Shown one piece after another: positions 50,559 through 63,037 of a stretch of 64,000 nucleotides of DNA. The stretch spans positions 110,093,191 to 110,157,190 of the forward strand of contig CM066984.1 of assembly GCA_033977485.1 (NCBI GenBank), in the 5' to 3' direction. The stretch comes from Hydrangea macrophylla. Its lineage: Eukaryota > Streptophyta > Magnoliopsida > Cornales > Hydrangeaceae. The stretch's first letter is position 1, and every line of letters starts with the position of its first letter. The translations under genes and the position numbers were made by a program. The notes beneath the pieces were generated by a model, which had not been told where the DNA came from, did not search any database, and saw only the letters and a list, made by a program, of their open reading frames with translations.

Positions 50559-51582
50559 TATACATATATGCATGCCTACATATAGACACACCATATATAC
50601 GGAGCATGCATATATACATACATACAGGGGCGGAACTGTGTTGTTGGTGAGGGGTGCCATTGCACCCCTCACATGTGGTAAAATGTTCTTACTAATATAC
50701 ATGTATGTGTGTTATTCCTCCTATTTGTTGTCTGTTGACACCCCCAAACAAAAAAAATATGCTACCCCTTAGTTACCTTAAATCATTTTATTGCTTTCTT
50801 TCAATTCTAAATTTCAACCATATGTGATTGAGAATCATTTGAGATATAAAGATTTGGATAGAATAACATTACTCTGTACAATTAGACCACTCATTATGAT
50901 AAACTCAAACCTCGCCCCACCTCCCCAACAACTCTCAAACAGTACAAAATAACTTGACATAGTAATTTTGTAGTCTTACTGATAAGGGGGAAAAAAAGTA
51001 TGCCCATATATAAATAGAACCAAAAAAATCGCCTCGGGCGCACTGTCCCCGAACCCCAGTGTGTCATTGTTAAATAGCTTACGTAGTAACTTGGCACCCC
51101 CAAAGGCAAACTCCTAGTTCTGCCCCTGCATACATACCTATAGCCATTGAATACATACATACATAGATACTTGTATACATCTTTGGGGTGGATTTGGTAT
51201 TTTCGGTTTAGATCTTAGGTTTTTTTTGGAATAAATTGATTTTGAGTTTAAATCTTAGGAACAAATTAGTTTTTAGAACAAATTGATTTTGAGTTTAATT
51301 TTTTTTTTTTGAACAAATTCATATTCACATATATATATATATACACACACACACACATAGAGAAAGGATCTATAGCGGATCAAAAAAGAATGGTTTCGAA
51401 TGGTTTTTGCGATGATTTTTCGCTCATCGCAAAAGGTGAAAAAATCGTTGCTAAACATGGTCTGCTCCAAAACCCGTCCCTTTGAGTCCGTCGGAGATCC
51501 AAATTATATGTATGTATGTATGTTCATATATTATGTATGTACTTGTATATCTATACCTATATCTATATGTATACACGCACAC

Positions 51583-51642
<60 letters not shown>

Positions 51643-51753
51643 TGTAATTTAATAAAATGGTCAACAAAGTAAGCGTAAAATAGTAAATTCATGCTAGAGG
51701 GGAGGTCTGTGTAATTTTATAATATAGAGGGGAGGTCTGTGTAATTAACCCAA
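50326..51753. mobile_element. TIR element with ends related to the 48.8-kb element, hosting a hAT insertion
   Basis: TGGGTTAATTATACGGACC at the left end is mirrored by GTCTGTGTAATTAACCCA at the right. Repeated GAGGGGAGGTCTGTGTAATT words occur at both ends. Interior: (CT)n 50521-50554, (GA)n 51586-51640 and the 504-bp element at 50625-51128. No coding. Confidence 0.5.
50625..51128. mobile_element. Non-autonomous hAT-like element, 504 bp
   Basis: Ends CAGGGGCGGAACT and AGTTCTGCCCCTG are inverted. Perfect 8-bp duplication CATACATA at 50617-50624 and 51129-51136. Shares interior with 30468-30976 in inverse orientation. The host sequence CATAC is itself repetitive, so the duplication could be a few bases longer. 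Confidence 0.75.
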
Positions 51754-53367
51754 TATTTTTCAACGCACATGTATCACTTTCTGTGTTCTTTAGATATAGA
51801 AAGGGAAAAACAGATGAAATAAGGATAGAGATAAAGATGGAAACATGATAGGGTGGCAATTCTTTGATATAGAGGTTAAGTATCAACCCTCAATCCATGT
51901 CCGTATTTGGGTGACACCAACTCCAACTCCATAACAGAAGCAAGTAAGACTTATGTTTTGAAAAAATAGAAGCTGTATTAGAATTTATCTTACAAATAAG
52001 TTGAGAAATGAAGATGACAAAGTAATAATAACTTGTGCGAATTCATCCTACAAATATCATTCTAAACGCACCATAATTGGCAATTTACATTTTTTCCAAT
52101 CGCAAATACTCAATTCTCTCTTTTTAATATTTTTTTTTTTCAATAAAACAAAATTTTGTCTAGGCGATACTCTTAAGGGTCTGTTGGGGAATCACTTCAA
52201 ACTCATATTTTGACCCAAACATGCTTTAGAGACCCAAAACACATATATTATTTTGTTTTGGATATATTTTGAACAGCACTTTAGAGATCCAAAAGCACTT
52301 ATGACTAAAGCAAGTCCAGAGGTACTTCATCCAAAATATGATGTGGGTAGCATATTTGAGTTTCAATAAATTTTTCTTGTTCCAAAGTTGCCCCTGTGAT
52401 TAGAGCTTGTATTTCTCCTTTATGCAAAAACCACAGTTGATCCACACGGGTTCCAAGTTCATCACCAAAAAACTTGATTTGGATACCTGTATTGCCAATA
52501 ATCCTAAAAGGAACTTCAATATATTCGTTTTGGGACAAAACTTCAGTACTTTCCTTGGGTGCTTACAAAATAAATATAACGCGTTTAGCGCTAAGATGAA
52601 TCTTAGGCCCTCCATTGCATAGATCAAGTATTCAACCAACATCCTCTTGTAATAAAAATAAAAAAAATATAATAAATAAAAACCTTTTCTTTAGGACTTT
52701 ACATCATGTTTTAAGATACTATTGCTTCACATATATGCCACATATATGGCGCATAAACACACTTATACACATGGACCAATGACGCTTTTTCCTTTTTTGT
52801 TAAATGGAAACCAAGTAAACTTCAAAACACTATAAAAAATACTCATAAAAATATACCTCTAAGTCTTTTCCATCCGTTTATCAGATATAAACCTTTTAAT
52901 TGCTGCTGGTGGGTACAAAACCCCCCAAACTTGCAACTGCATGGTGTGCAATGGCATGTAATGTAAGGCTGCTGGTGCGCAGCCAATTTATAAGCCAATG
53001 CAGAGATCTAAAAACGCTCTTTTGGGTTTAGGCAATCAACCTAATAATGAGCCAGGTCTTCCATTTTGTTTGGCAGGAGAGAATTCTTTTCTCCAAAGTT
53101 CCCTAACAACGATTAGACTCCAGTCATTTGAAACAAAAGCAGCATCAATGGTTGTAATTTTAACCAAATCAATCTTAATATAACCGTATATGAGTTTAAA
53201 AATTTAGATCCGACTGGTCTCAATCTAGGTTTCCAAACCAGCTTTTTAGGCAACATATCACCAATAAGCATGATATTGTTTCGTCGAAAAGACTATAAAG
53301 AGGTCCAGAGAACTAAGGTCACCATAGTCTGAACAAGAGGCTTCACATTGTCCCTTTTGATACAACC
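51754..53367. other. Gene-free region with short unrecognised frames
   Basis: A minus-strand reading at about 52640-52305 gives protein-like text in two frames (MEGLRFILALNALYLF, then YIEVPFRIIGNTGIQIKF) joined by a frameshift. I do not recognise it. Possibly a decayed gene fragment. Otherwise AT-rich. Confidence 0.3.
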
Positions 53368-53640
53368 TCAAAATTAAGTACTCAATATCAAGTACTGAAT
53401 TTTAAGTGCTAAAAGTAAAAAAAAAAAAAAAAAACTAACCAAGGGTGTATTAGTCATCAAGTATATTATTTTTAGATAGAATGCATGCATTCAGTGATTT
53501 CTTTCAACATATTTTTTTTAAACTTTAAACTAGTAGATTTTGACTACTTCTGCTGTTAAGTGGTGATCCCTTGTACATATCAAGCACTCCAAAAATAATA
53601 ATTTTCAGCACTTTATTGGATTATAAAACACACGCATAGA
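53368..53640. mobile_element. Decayed hAT-like MITE (family copy 3)
   Basis: Shares AATTAAGTACT, CTGAATTTTAAGTGCT and TTTTCAGCACTTTATTGG words with 45825-46111. Lies about 190 bp beyond the stop of the plastid-protein gene, so it may be within its 3' UTR. Confidence 0.45.
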
Positions 53641-53827
53641 CTGTAGTGTTGCCTGTGATATTCATCTACAAAGGCATACAAAGAACCAGAATTTATGGAC
53701 AAAGTGATAGGAAGGACTTGATCTACAATGGCATATAATGAACCAGAAATACCTAGTTTCAGATATTATTGTTCGCTCACAAAGCAAGTATAAGAAGTGA
53801 TGGCCATTAGAGGTTCTGAACATTTTG

Positions 53828-56800
53828 TCATATTGATGCTTCAAGTTCGTCTGGGTGTACCGCGGCTCCATTCGGGGCATCGTCTGCACGAAGCTGGGCA
53901 GAAACATCGTCTATGGCAGCGTTCAGCTGTGCAATCTTATCAGTCAGTATTTTCCTCGTCCTCTGTTCACATCAAATCATCAAGGAAGTAGAATTATTGC
54001 AGATTATAAGTAAGAAATGAAGAAAATTATACCAAGCAGACAACATTTTGGACATGCAAACAATTCTGTCGTTTCTCTGGTCAGGAGGAAGAGGAAGGTA
54101 ATAGCACAAACTATTTAAAAAATAATAGGGGTCTGTTTGGGAAGGCTTAGAATCGGTTCTGCAATTTTCAAGTAATCCATATTACATATGCACATGTTTA
54201 AAGAGGCCCTTTTATTGTATGGGAGTCCAAAAATAGGTTCTATGTCAAAACAACATGATACTGAATCCAATGGGAAATGGGAGTGAACTTGATCCACTTT
54301 AGTTCAATCAAAATCAGACCCCTAATTAATAGAACCCCACTAAAGAAAATTTTGTACCAGACAAATGCAAAAAAAGGGTCACCACTTTGCCAAACCCTGT
54401 GTGGTGTGTGTGGATAACAAAAAAAAAAAGGAATGGAATCCTCGGCAACCTCCATCACATCCCCACTGTTGCACCCAAAATATGTATGTTGTACACATGA
54501 CCGTTTGTTTGGAGTACTTGGCCAAAAGTACTTGACAAGTGTGTTTCTTAAAATAGTAATGTGGCAAACATGGTGGTCCCAAAAGATGTTGAAAATCGAA
54601 CTGAATATGTCCGACCTTACTTTGAATTCTCGGACATCATGACCGAGACCGTTGGAAGAGCATAGCTGATTGCTTGCCTTATTCATTTGGAAATTCAAAT
54701 GTCATGTGGGGCCCTTGGGTTGAATAAAGCTTTTGCTTTATCAATGCAATCAAATTGCAAAACAATAATGATAGATTCGGTCTTGACCATAGTCATTGGG
54801 CTCATAGGTTTTGGAGTAGCATGGCCTTAGCACATTCATCAAACCTCATGATGACATGGTGGGCCCGTGTGGCTTCAGTGCTTGTCAAGGCCATGTACTC
54901 ATGCTCAGCTAAGCACCAATTCGGAATGGTCATACTATTCTCGGGCATGGATATCACCGAGTTTGTCACACCCTGTTTGGTACACTGCATTTACACCATG
55001 TTTGGTACTTCACAAGTCCCAACTTGTGGGGCCCATGTAAATTGAAAGTTTCAATATGCTTTGGAAAGAAAAATTGTGTATTCCAAGAGTTTGAAGTCCC
55101 AAGGCAAATTGGTGATTGGACCAATCACCAAAGGGAACGAATACAAAGCTTATGGAGGAAGTCATTCCTCCCCTATTTATACAGATCAAAACTCAACAGC
55201 TCAAACAAACAACCCCTAAATGAATTCAAACAGCACTCTTTTTGGCATTCCTGTAGCTTTTCTTAAGGCTGTGTTTGGATCATGGATTTTGTGAGGGAAA
55301 AGAAAAGATTCGGTGAGGGATTCAGTATCCCTTGTTTGGTTACTGTGGATTCTTAGGGGGAAAAGAAAAGATTTCCTTTTGCTTTCCCACACAACCAAAC
55401 AAGAGCAAGGATTTTGTATCCCTCCATTTCCTTCCGCTTTTCTTTCCTTTTCCCTTCACTTTTCTTTTCCCTCACGAAATCCATGATCCAAGCTCGGCCT
55501 AAGTGTTCTTAATTCCCTTTTAATTATTTCTCTGTAATTTCCCTTTCATGTAATTTCCTTTCTTGTAGTTTCCTTAATGCAATACATTTCACTTTCAAAG
55601 TCTTACTTTATTTCCATTTTCACCACTTTTTGCCTTGTGCGCAACAGTACTAGTACTGTCAAAGAACCTATAACTAAGGTACTTTCTTACTAGTTTTTAA
55701 CAATCCCTATATGCTAGAAGTCAGATTGTGCATCACTTGTACAAAGTACTAGGAAAAACCATGTTTGCTAACACACACATACAATCGAGTTACCACGGCT
55801 CTGGCATGCCCGCAACAAACTAAAGATCGAATTTTACAAGAAATGAAATTAAATGAAAGGAAAATTACATAGAAGTAATTAAAAGCTACTGAAATGCCAA
55901 AAAGAGTGTTGTTTGAATGCATTTAGGGGTTGTTTGTTTGTGTTGCTGGAGAGCTCAATCTGTTGAGTTTTGATCTGTATAAATAGGGGAGGAATGGCTT
56001 CTTCCATAAGCTTTATATTCGTTGCCTTTGGTCCAATCACCAATTTGCCTAGGGACTTCAAACTCTTGGGATGCACAATTATTCATTCCAAAGCAATGTT
56101 ACCAGAAAATTATCAGACCCCAGCGATCCCCATTTTGGTACGATCGATCTGAAACGTGGTACATTAGCGATTGGAACACCGATTTGGGCGTTCCCGCTTT
56201 AAATCATTTAATATTGTAATAAGACCACCAAAATCTAGTGAACTCATAACACTACAAAATTCTCATCGATTAATTTTCTCATTTAAAACTTTACTTGACA
56301 ATAAAATGATTAAAAAATCATTTCATGTTTTAATCTATCATACTACTTTCCCTCTTAAGATTGGAAGAAGTATACCCCCACCATACCACTTTTTATAGCA
56401 CGTAGCGATCCGCGTTCCCGATCTCATTCCTCATACTGAATCGATCCGCGATCCAGGTAACCTTGTTCCAAAGCATGTTGAAACTTTCAATTTACATGGG
56501 CCCCACAAGTTGGGACTTGTGAAGTACCAAGCATGGTGTAAATGCAGTGTACCAAACAGGGTGTGACAAACTTGGTGATATCCATGCCCGAGAATAGTAT
56601 GGCCATTCTGAATTGGTGCTTGGCTAGGCATGAGTACATGGCCTTGACAAGCATTTAAGTCAAACGGGCCCATCTTGTCATCATGACGTTTGATGAATGT
56701 GCTAAGGCCATACTACTCCAAAACCAATGAGCCCGATGGCTATGGTCAAGGCCGAATGTATCATTATTGTTTTGCAATTTGCTTGCATTGATGAAGCAAA

Positions 56801-59800
56801 AGCTTTAGACAACCCAATGGCCCCACATGTCATCATGACATTTGAATTTCCAAGTGAATTAAGGCAAGCCACCAGCTATGCTCATCCAACGGGCTCGGTC
56901 ATGATGTCCGAGAATTCAAAGTAAGGTTGGACATATTTAGTCCGATTTTCAACATCTTTTGGGACCAACATGTTTGCCACTTCCCTATTTTAAGGAACAC
57001 AGTTGTCAAGTACTATCAAATACTCCAAACAAACAGTCATGTGTAAAACATACATATTTTCGGTGCAAACACCCAGTTAGTGGTATCACACCAGCTAACA
57101 CCGTTGGGAACAACCAGGTACTGTCACTAGTGGGCATTTAGTTCTCCAATGATCATATTGATAAGATCTCAGTCACTCAATTCACCTCATCTTACATCAT
57201 GTATGGCGGCAATCAGATAACTACGCATACAAAATGATGGTGTTAACGAGCAAGGCCCAAATCCTCCACATAAAATAATTTGAAAGCTTCAAGGACTCTT
57301 CACAGAGCCCATAAGGTGCTGTTTTCCTAACCTTATTAGGATGCTAGAATGGCCAACTAGAACGGGGAAGTATACAATGGTGATGGGTATATGGGGCAAA
57401 GGATCAACATTCCGATTACTAAGATAGTAGCAATCATCTTCTTGTACATATTTCCAAACTCCTGAAAAGAAAAATGTGTTGGATCCAACTCTTCAAGGAG
57501 CAAAAGGAGGTGGTATTTAGTTGTAGATGAAGGCATTGAAGGACGAGTGGAAAATAAAAACATTGGTGTAGGTTACATGTCCTAGATGATTTGTACATAT
57601 GGCTGTCAACAGAGCAGAATCTCAAATCAGATCTTTTGTAGCCCTATACCTACAATGTACTTAGATAGTTCATTTGAGACTTGTCAATACAAGACAAGCT
57701 TGTGAGTTGTGACACACCACAATTATTATATGGAGTAAAACTGTAATTTGAAGAAAGGAGTAGATAGGGTAAAAGTGGACACACACTAAATCGATTGTCA
57801 ATGCAGGAACAATTTACCTCCAGAGCTTTCTCTTCATCATATATAAACTTTGGTAGCTTTCGCATCAAATCTTTTCTGTCAGCTCCTGCTAGTGCCTTGC
57901 TAATCTGCAAGATGTCATTACATCAATAAGATAAAAATATTTCCCATCAAATTACTCCAGTGAATTTGGGTAACACTTTGAAGAAACATCTAGTCAAAAA
58001 CACTACCCAACTGCATGAAGCAACCACTGTAGAGATTTTGTAGCTGCAAATAAGACATTACGATTTATGACCTTACAAAAATGTAATCCTCAAAGAAAAG
58101 CAATCAAGGAGCAAGCAGTACATCATGATTCGATCACATCCTCTGCCCATGCCTCATCGATCAAGAAGGCAAATGTTTACTAATGAAATGCACAATGGGA
58201 AGTAACGATTTAAAGAAAGAGTACGAAAAGGAGAAAAAATTGCAGACGTGTCCCATGCAATGTTCTAAAACTTGCTAGGCGCTAGTCGGGCGGTGGAGGA
58301 GGGCCTAGCGCCTAGGGGCCTAGTCGGGCGCCTAGGCGGGGCTTAGGCGGAAAAATCATTTTAAAGCAAAATTAATAATATAGAGAAAATTCTAATATTA
58401 AAAAAAGTCACATTGCCAACAATGTAATTTAAATGGGTGCTTACCAACAAACTAAGCTTCCAACTACGGGTGCATACGAGTTGAGCCGCTCAATAAGGGC
58501 TCGAGGCTCGGCTCGATAAAAGCTCGGCTCGTTTAATAAACGAGCCAAGCTCGAGCTTGAATACCAACCTCGTTTAATAAACGAGCCAAGCTTGAGCACA
58601 CATGGAAGCTCGTGAACATGTTTGATGAAGGCTCGTGAAAAGCTCACTAATAGGCTCGTGAAAAAGCTTGTATACATATGTATTAATATTAATTATATAT
58701 ATAATATACAATACTATACTTTTCAAATTTTGAATCCCAAATACTTACCAAATATTCTCATTAAAAAATTCTTCCCAAATACATAAAAAAAAAAAAAAAA
58801 AAAAAAAAAAGTGTGAGGTACTGTCACGTTCGCTTGTTTTACAATGGGACAAGGTTGTCTCAATGTTAAATGTATTTGAAAAAGAAGCATTTGAGATGCA
58901 AAGTAGCTACTTAACAAATGTTATTAATTAAAGAGTAATGTTATGTTTCACAATTTTTGCATCCCAAATATTTTTCAAATACATATGGCAAAATAGCTAG
59001 TTAACAAATGTTAATAATATGAGTAATATTATGCTTCCCATATTTTTATCCCAAAAGTACTTCCCAAATGATGTGGCACTGGCCAGGTAAACAACTTCCA
59101 ATCAAAATTCAACTGGTCCTACAATATTAGATCTGGCCCCACTGTCACAACATTTGGGGAGGTATTTTTGGGATAGAAATTTGGGAAGCATAGCATTACC
59201 CTAATAATATATATAAAGTATTTCACAACTTGGTCAAATATTGGACAATTAAGTGTGTAACACGTGTTGTATATATGAGCGAATTAGGTTGGGTGAATGA
59301 GGGAGAAGCAAGCTACAAAATTGAGCAATACTTTTTGATCCCACATCGGATGTGCACGAATTGGGTGAGAATTGCTCAAGCTATAAAGCTTAACCTACTG
59401 CTCCTTTGTCAAGTAGATATTGAGCTTCAGCTTTCGCTTGGGCAAACTTGGGCTTATGCTTTGTTTGGGCCAATTGATATTGAACTTGGGCTTATGCTCT
59501 TTTTTTGGGGGGGGGACAATTGAGCTATCTTAGCTTGGGCTTGAGCTTTTTGCTTGGGCCGATTGAGCATTGGCTTGAGATTTTGCCAGCCAAGTTTCAA
59601 GTTTGTTTGAATGAAAAATTTAATGGAGCCGAGCTCGAGCTCGTGCATTTTTTATCGAGCCGAGCCCGAGCTGGCACGTTTAAAAGTTTGGCGTGCTCGA
59701 GCCGAGCTTGAGCAAGGTGTTAATTGTCCGAGCCGAGCCGTAAAAGCTCGGCTCGTATGCAACCCTTCTTCCAACTCTTCTGAAATGAAAAAAATTAAAA

Positions 59801-61046
59801 AAAAAAAAAAAAAATTCACACATTATACACACACAACCATTGATACACACGCACATACACTGATATAAACAAGTTCTAAAATTAAAAAAAATAAATAAAA
59901 AAATTAACACACATTATACACACACAGCCACTAATACACACACATACACTGATATAAACAAGTTTTGAAATAAAAAATAATAATTAATTAATTAATTAAC
60001 ACATTTTTTTAATATATAATGAAAATTACGCTTAGCCGCCTAGGACCCCGCCTAGTAAATTAGGCGATTTTATAAATGCCTAGGAGAAACTCGGGGCAGT
60101 GGGGGGCTGCCTAGCGCCTAGGCGGCCGCCTAGCTCGAGTTTTAGAACACTGGTCCCATGAGAGCATATTCCTTAGCAGATAGCCTCTTTTTTTTTTTAG
60201 TGATCGTTTAGTTATTAGATGATTCAATCAAATTACAAGGTAAATTAAACCAAATCACCCATATATGTTAAGACATTTAACATTAACCCAGCTGTAGTGA
60301 GTACATGAGGTATGGGCTAGCCATACCTGGGGTGCATATATGCAACCTAATGCTCCAACGACAATTCCTCCCAATACAAAGCCACCAACAAAGATACTTG
60401 CACTACTTGATCTTCCAACATCCCCCCTGCATAAACACACAAAAGAAGTTATTGTCCTAGATAAAACAGGAGGAGCTAATTCGGACATAACAAGTAGCTG
60501 CACTATAAAATATTATTAGAAACATATAGACGTCCCAAGCATCAGAATGGCAGTAACTATCTTAGAAACTATGCAAGCAGTAAGGGGCCACCCAGCCAAA
60601 AAACCATAATTAAAGAGGCCAAGAATCATATATGAGGGAATGGAGATTGGAGCAGCTCATTCGGAAGAAAGAGACTCCTATCAGTTATTGCAAAGTAAGA
60701 TCTTTATTCCAGTTTCTCTCTTGTGACTATGGAATGATACGATTACCAACAAACATTTGAGTGCAGGTGTAAGCATGCTATGTGTCCCTACTCAACTCTT
60801 ACTCTTAATAAGCCTGGCTACTGGACAGAACAAATTATTGCAACTCTTTTGACTCTTTTTATCACATGTGATAGAAGTAAAAAAAAAACCGAGATACCCA
60901 TGACAACAAATATAATCATACCCTGCTCGCACTGTAAGTGGCCTTTTGTATTTTAGAAGTTTTGCTTTTCCAAGGGGAGTGGGGCTGATAAACAAGTTAC
61001 TGGAGCTAAGACACTGCTCCACTTGGATTAAAGAAGAACCTACCAT
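53828..61046 (-). CDS. Plastid inner-membrane protein, At1g42960-like, 4 exons
   Basis: Exons in transcript order: 61046-60922, 60426-60327, 57904-57818, 53962-53828. They sum to 447 nt (148 aa) with phase-consistent GT/AG junctions. Residues 1-42 are Ser/Leu/Lys-rich and end TVRAG, like a chloroplast transit peptide. Next comes a Gly-rich hydrophobic segment ([19 protein letters not shown], about 53-71) fitting one membrane span. The tail is charged ([20 protein letters not shown], then [20 protein letters not shown]) and probably coiled-coil. The order matches a small conserved plant protein reported, as I recall, from the chloroplast inner envelope; its biochemical function is unknown to me. 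Start is uncertain: the chosen ATG overlaps a possible acceptor (TTTTATGGTAG), so a short extra 5' exon is possible. The 3.9-kb last intron and 2.4-kb second intron are transposon-filled. Confidence 0.85.
55267..55499. mobile_element. Tourist/Harbinger-like MITE, 233 bp
   Basis: Ends GGCTGTGTTTGGATCATGG and, inverted, CCATGATCCAAGCTCGGCC. A TAA is duplicated at 55264-55266 and 55500-55502, as expected for PIF/Harbinger. Inserted in arm 1 of the inverted repeat. Related to 29813-30122. Confidence 0.75.
56094..56465. mobile_element. Non-autonomous hAT-like element, 372 bp
   Basis: Perfect 8-bp duplication TTCCAAAG at 56086-56093 and 56466-56473. Ends CAATGTTACCAG and CAGGTAACCTTG (CTGGATCGCGG inside) are inverted. 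Rich in CGATC words. Inserted in arm 2 of the inverted repeat; the arm sequence resumes exactly after the duplication. Confidence 0.75.
58466..59767. mobile_element. MULE-like non-autonomous element nested in the hAT-like element
   Basis: Perfect 9-bp duplication CTTCCAACT at 58457-58465 and 59768-59776. Inverted ends ACGGGTGCATACGAG and CTCGTATGCAACCCTT. GAGC/GCTCG-rich subterminal regions resemble 28699-29103. The 9-bp duplication fits Mutator-like elements. Contains TTGGGC/GCTTGGGC-rich non-coding text at 59390-59600 and a MITE. Confidence 0.75.
59022..59200. mobile_element. Palindromic MITE (family copy 4), third nesting level
   Basis: AGTAATATTATGCTTCCCA at the left end and TGGGAAGCATAGCATTACC at the right are inverted, with TATCCCAAAA / TTTTGGGATA and ACTTCCCAAATG / CATTTGGGGAGG inside. 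Half of a related unit lies at 58933-58990. Sits inside the MULE-like element. Confidence 0.65.
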
Positions 61047-61749
61047 AAAAGATTGGACAATAATGAGAACCCCAAACAAAATATCATAGCAAAATAAGAT
61101 TAATCGCTACAATTGCAGGGAGCATTATATTGGATAAACTTGGTGAGAAATTTAAATGCATCTCCAAACAATTATAACCTGCTGGTAGTTCAAAACTGCA
61201 CAGAAATAGGCATATTTTGACTATTGAACATGTATCCATGATGGAGTACATTGGCATCAGCTAAGACAGCAATGGAATGTTCGCCTCACCTTTCAGCTAG
61301 GAAGCACGGATTCTTCTAAAAGGTCGGCGCACCTGCACACCCACACTGGCGTGGATTCTTCTTGAATGCGGTAGAGTGCTTTTTCTAATTATTTTTAAGA
61401 AAAGGGGGGACTTCAGTTAATTTTAAACACTTTGGAGTCAATTTAAGAATGTTGAGAGTTTGATTACACGTCAAAAGGCTAGTATTGCTTATTCGCGCTT
61501 GTTATTTATAGTAATTTCCTTAAAGAATCAAAAGAATGTATAGTTTATAAAATTTTATAGGAAGTATAGTTTTAATAATTTATAAAAGTACCCCCACCCC
61601 CACACCCTTGTTTTTTGGAAAATTGGCGAATCTCCAGCACTTGCGTCCCCGCACCCGTATCCTCACATCCACACTGGTACTTCCTAGCCTTTCAGCTTGG
61701 ACAAAGTATTGTGGCGAATCCCCAGCACCCATATCCTCGCACCCACACT
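61047..61749. other. Upstream region of the plastid gene
   Basis: Should contain the promoter and 5' UTR of the minus-strand gene; no convincing TATA or start signal was identified. CACCCACACTGGCGTGGATTC-like (61338) and GCGAATCYCCAGCAC words (61626, 61715) are diverged direct repeats just ahead of the LINE. Confidence 0.4.
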
Positions 61750-62889
61750 TTCAACAAGGCTTTGCTGGGTAAATGGCTTTGGAGATTTAATGGTGATTCT
61801 AATAACTTATGGAGACTTATTGTGTGAGTGTAAATACGGGTGCGAGAGAGAAGGGTGGTTTTCTCAAGTGGTGGCTGGTTCGCAAGGTTGTAGTTTGCGG
61901 AAATCGATTAGGAGTGGAGCTGAGGACTTTCGTAAGTTCATTCGGTTTTCGGAGGGGAATGGTTCCAGGGTTAAGTTTTGGAAAGACCCGTGGTGTTGCG
62001 GCACATCTTTTGGAAGTCAGATTCCCTCGGCTCTTTTCGTATTGCTGCAGCAAAAGTTGGTTTCATGAATGACGGGGTACACGTTTAGGACAGGGAAGCA
62101 TCTGGCAGACTGGCACCTCAGTTTATTAGAAGTTTCCAAGATTGGGAAGTCGATGATGTTTTAAGTTTAATGGAGCTTCTGGGAAATCATAGAGTGACAG
62201 AAGGATTCGAGGACAATTTGTGTGGATTCCTAGGAATTCAATGTTTTCTTTGTCAACTCGTTCTACAAGGTGCTGATGGATAAAAGGGGTTGATAACTTC
62301 CCTTGGAAGGTGATTTGGAAATCAAAAGCTTCTACTAGAGTGGCGTTCTTCGTGTGGACGGCTACGTGGGGGGTTATTTTGAAATTGGAAAATCTCTAAA
62401 AGAGGGGTGTTGTTAGCTAATCGTTGTATTATGTGCAAACACGTGGCTGAGAATGTGAATCACCTTCTTCTTCACCGTGAATTGCTTGGAAAGCTTGGTA
62501 TTTGGTGCTTCCTTTTTATTTTTATTTTTTAGTACGAGTTTGTTTTGCCAGCCAAAATCTCTGACCTCCTCAAGTGCTGGAATGGGGTTTATGTCCCGAA
62601 AGTTTAAAGTTCTACATGGAAGCTGGCTCCTCTCTGCTTGCTGTGGTGTCTGTGGTTAGAGAGAAATAGGAGATTTTTGAAGGCAAAGAAAAGCTTTTTA
62701 CTGTTTTCATTGGTTGTTTTTTTTCGTTTGTTATTTTTTTTGGGTTAATGAGGTTTGTCCATCTCGATTGGACACTTTTGTAGAGTTTTTGATGAGCTTA
62801 AAGGTGTATAGCTGTCAGTGTATACGGGCTCGCTCCCCTTGGGTGTCTCAATATTTTTTTACTTATCCAAAAAAAAAAAAAAAAAAAAA
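61750..62889 (+). pseudogene. 5'-truncated, decayed L1-type LINE
   Basis: The 3' part of a plant L1 ORF2, after the reverse-transcriptase core. It reads NKALLGKWLWRF, then in shifted frames REGWFSQVVAGSQ, GNGSRVKFWKDPWC, a WTATWG...KLENL stretch and an RCIMCKHVAENVNHLLLH zinc-type motif (about 62430-62480). Frameshifts and stops break it. Ends in a 21-A tail at 62869-62889, as expected for target-primed insertion. No target duplication could be matched. Not functional. Confidence 0.75.
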
Positions 62890-63037
62890 GTAACTATGTA
62901 ACCCAAAAATACACAAACACATTCCCCTTTGGATACTTCTGAAGTGCCATGGAAAGAATAGGCTTATATTGTTTAGATGTCACCAACCTTGAATCAGAAC
63001 TTCAAATTCTAACATCACCAACACTAACTACAACACT

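Larger units (their letters stand above)
54464..57065. repeat. Inverted pair of ~870-bp repeats in the last intron of the plastid gene
   Basis: Arm 1 (about 54464-55575) and arm 2 (about 55830-57065) are reverse complements over their length, e.g. CTTTGAATTCTCGGACATCA (54621) against TGATGTCCGAGAATTCAAAG (56900). The TATA-like CCCCTATTTATACAGATCAA (55168) opposes TTGATCTGTATAAATAGGGG near 55980. Each arm has one private insertion (55267-55499; 56094-56465); without these, both are close to 870 bp, with a loop of about 255 bp. Possibly two inverted solo-LTR copies or one foldback element. No coding. Confidence 0.8.
58258..60152. mobile_element. hAT-like element in the plastid gene's intron 2, carrying nested insertions
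   Basis: Inverted ends CAATGTTCTAAAAC and GTTTTAGAACACTG, followed inward by CTAGGCGCCTAGGCG-type GC-rich repeats at both ends. Perfect 8-bp duplication GTCCCATG at 58250-58257 and 60153-60160. Without the internal insertion and its duplication it is about 584 bp. No transposase. Confidence 0.8.

Noticed and set aside
52305..52642. Two overlapping minus-strand frames with protein-like sequence
   Set aside because: They are in different frames, with no recognisable family or splice sites. Kept only as a possible decayed fragment.
54240..54698. 152-codon minus-strand open frame
   Set aside because: Lies within the intron and the inverted-repeat arm. Composition is non-coding-like and the other arm does not conserve the frame.
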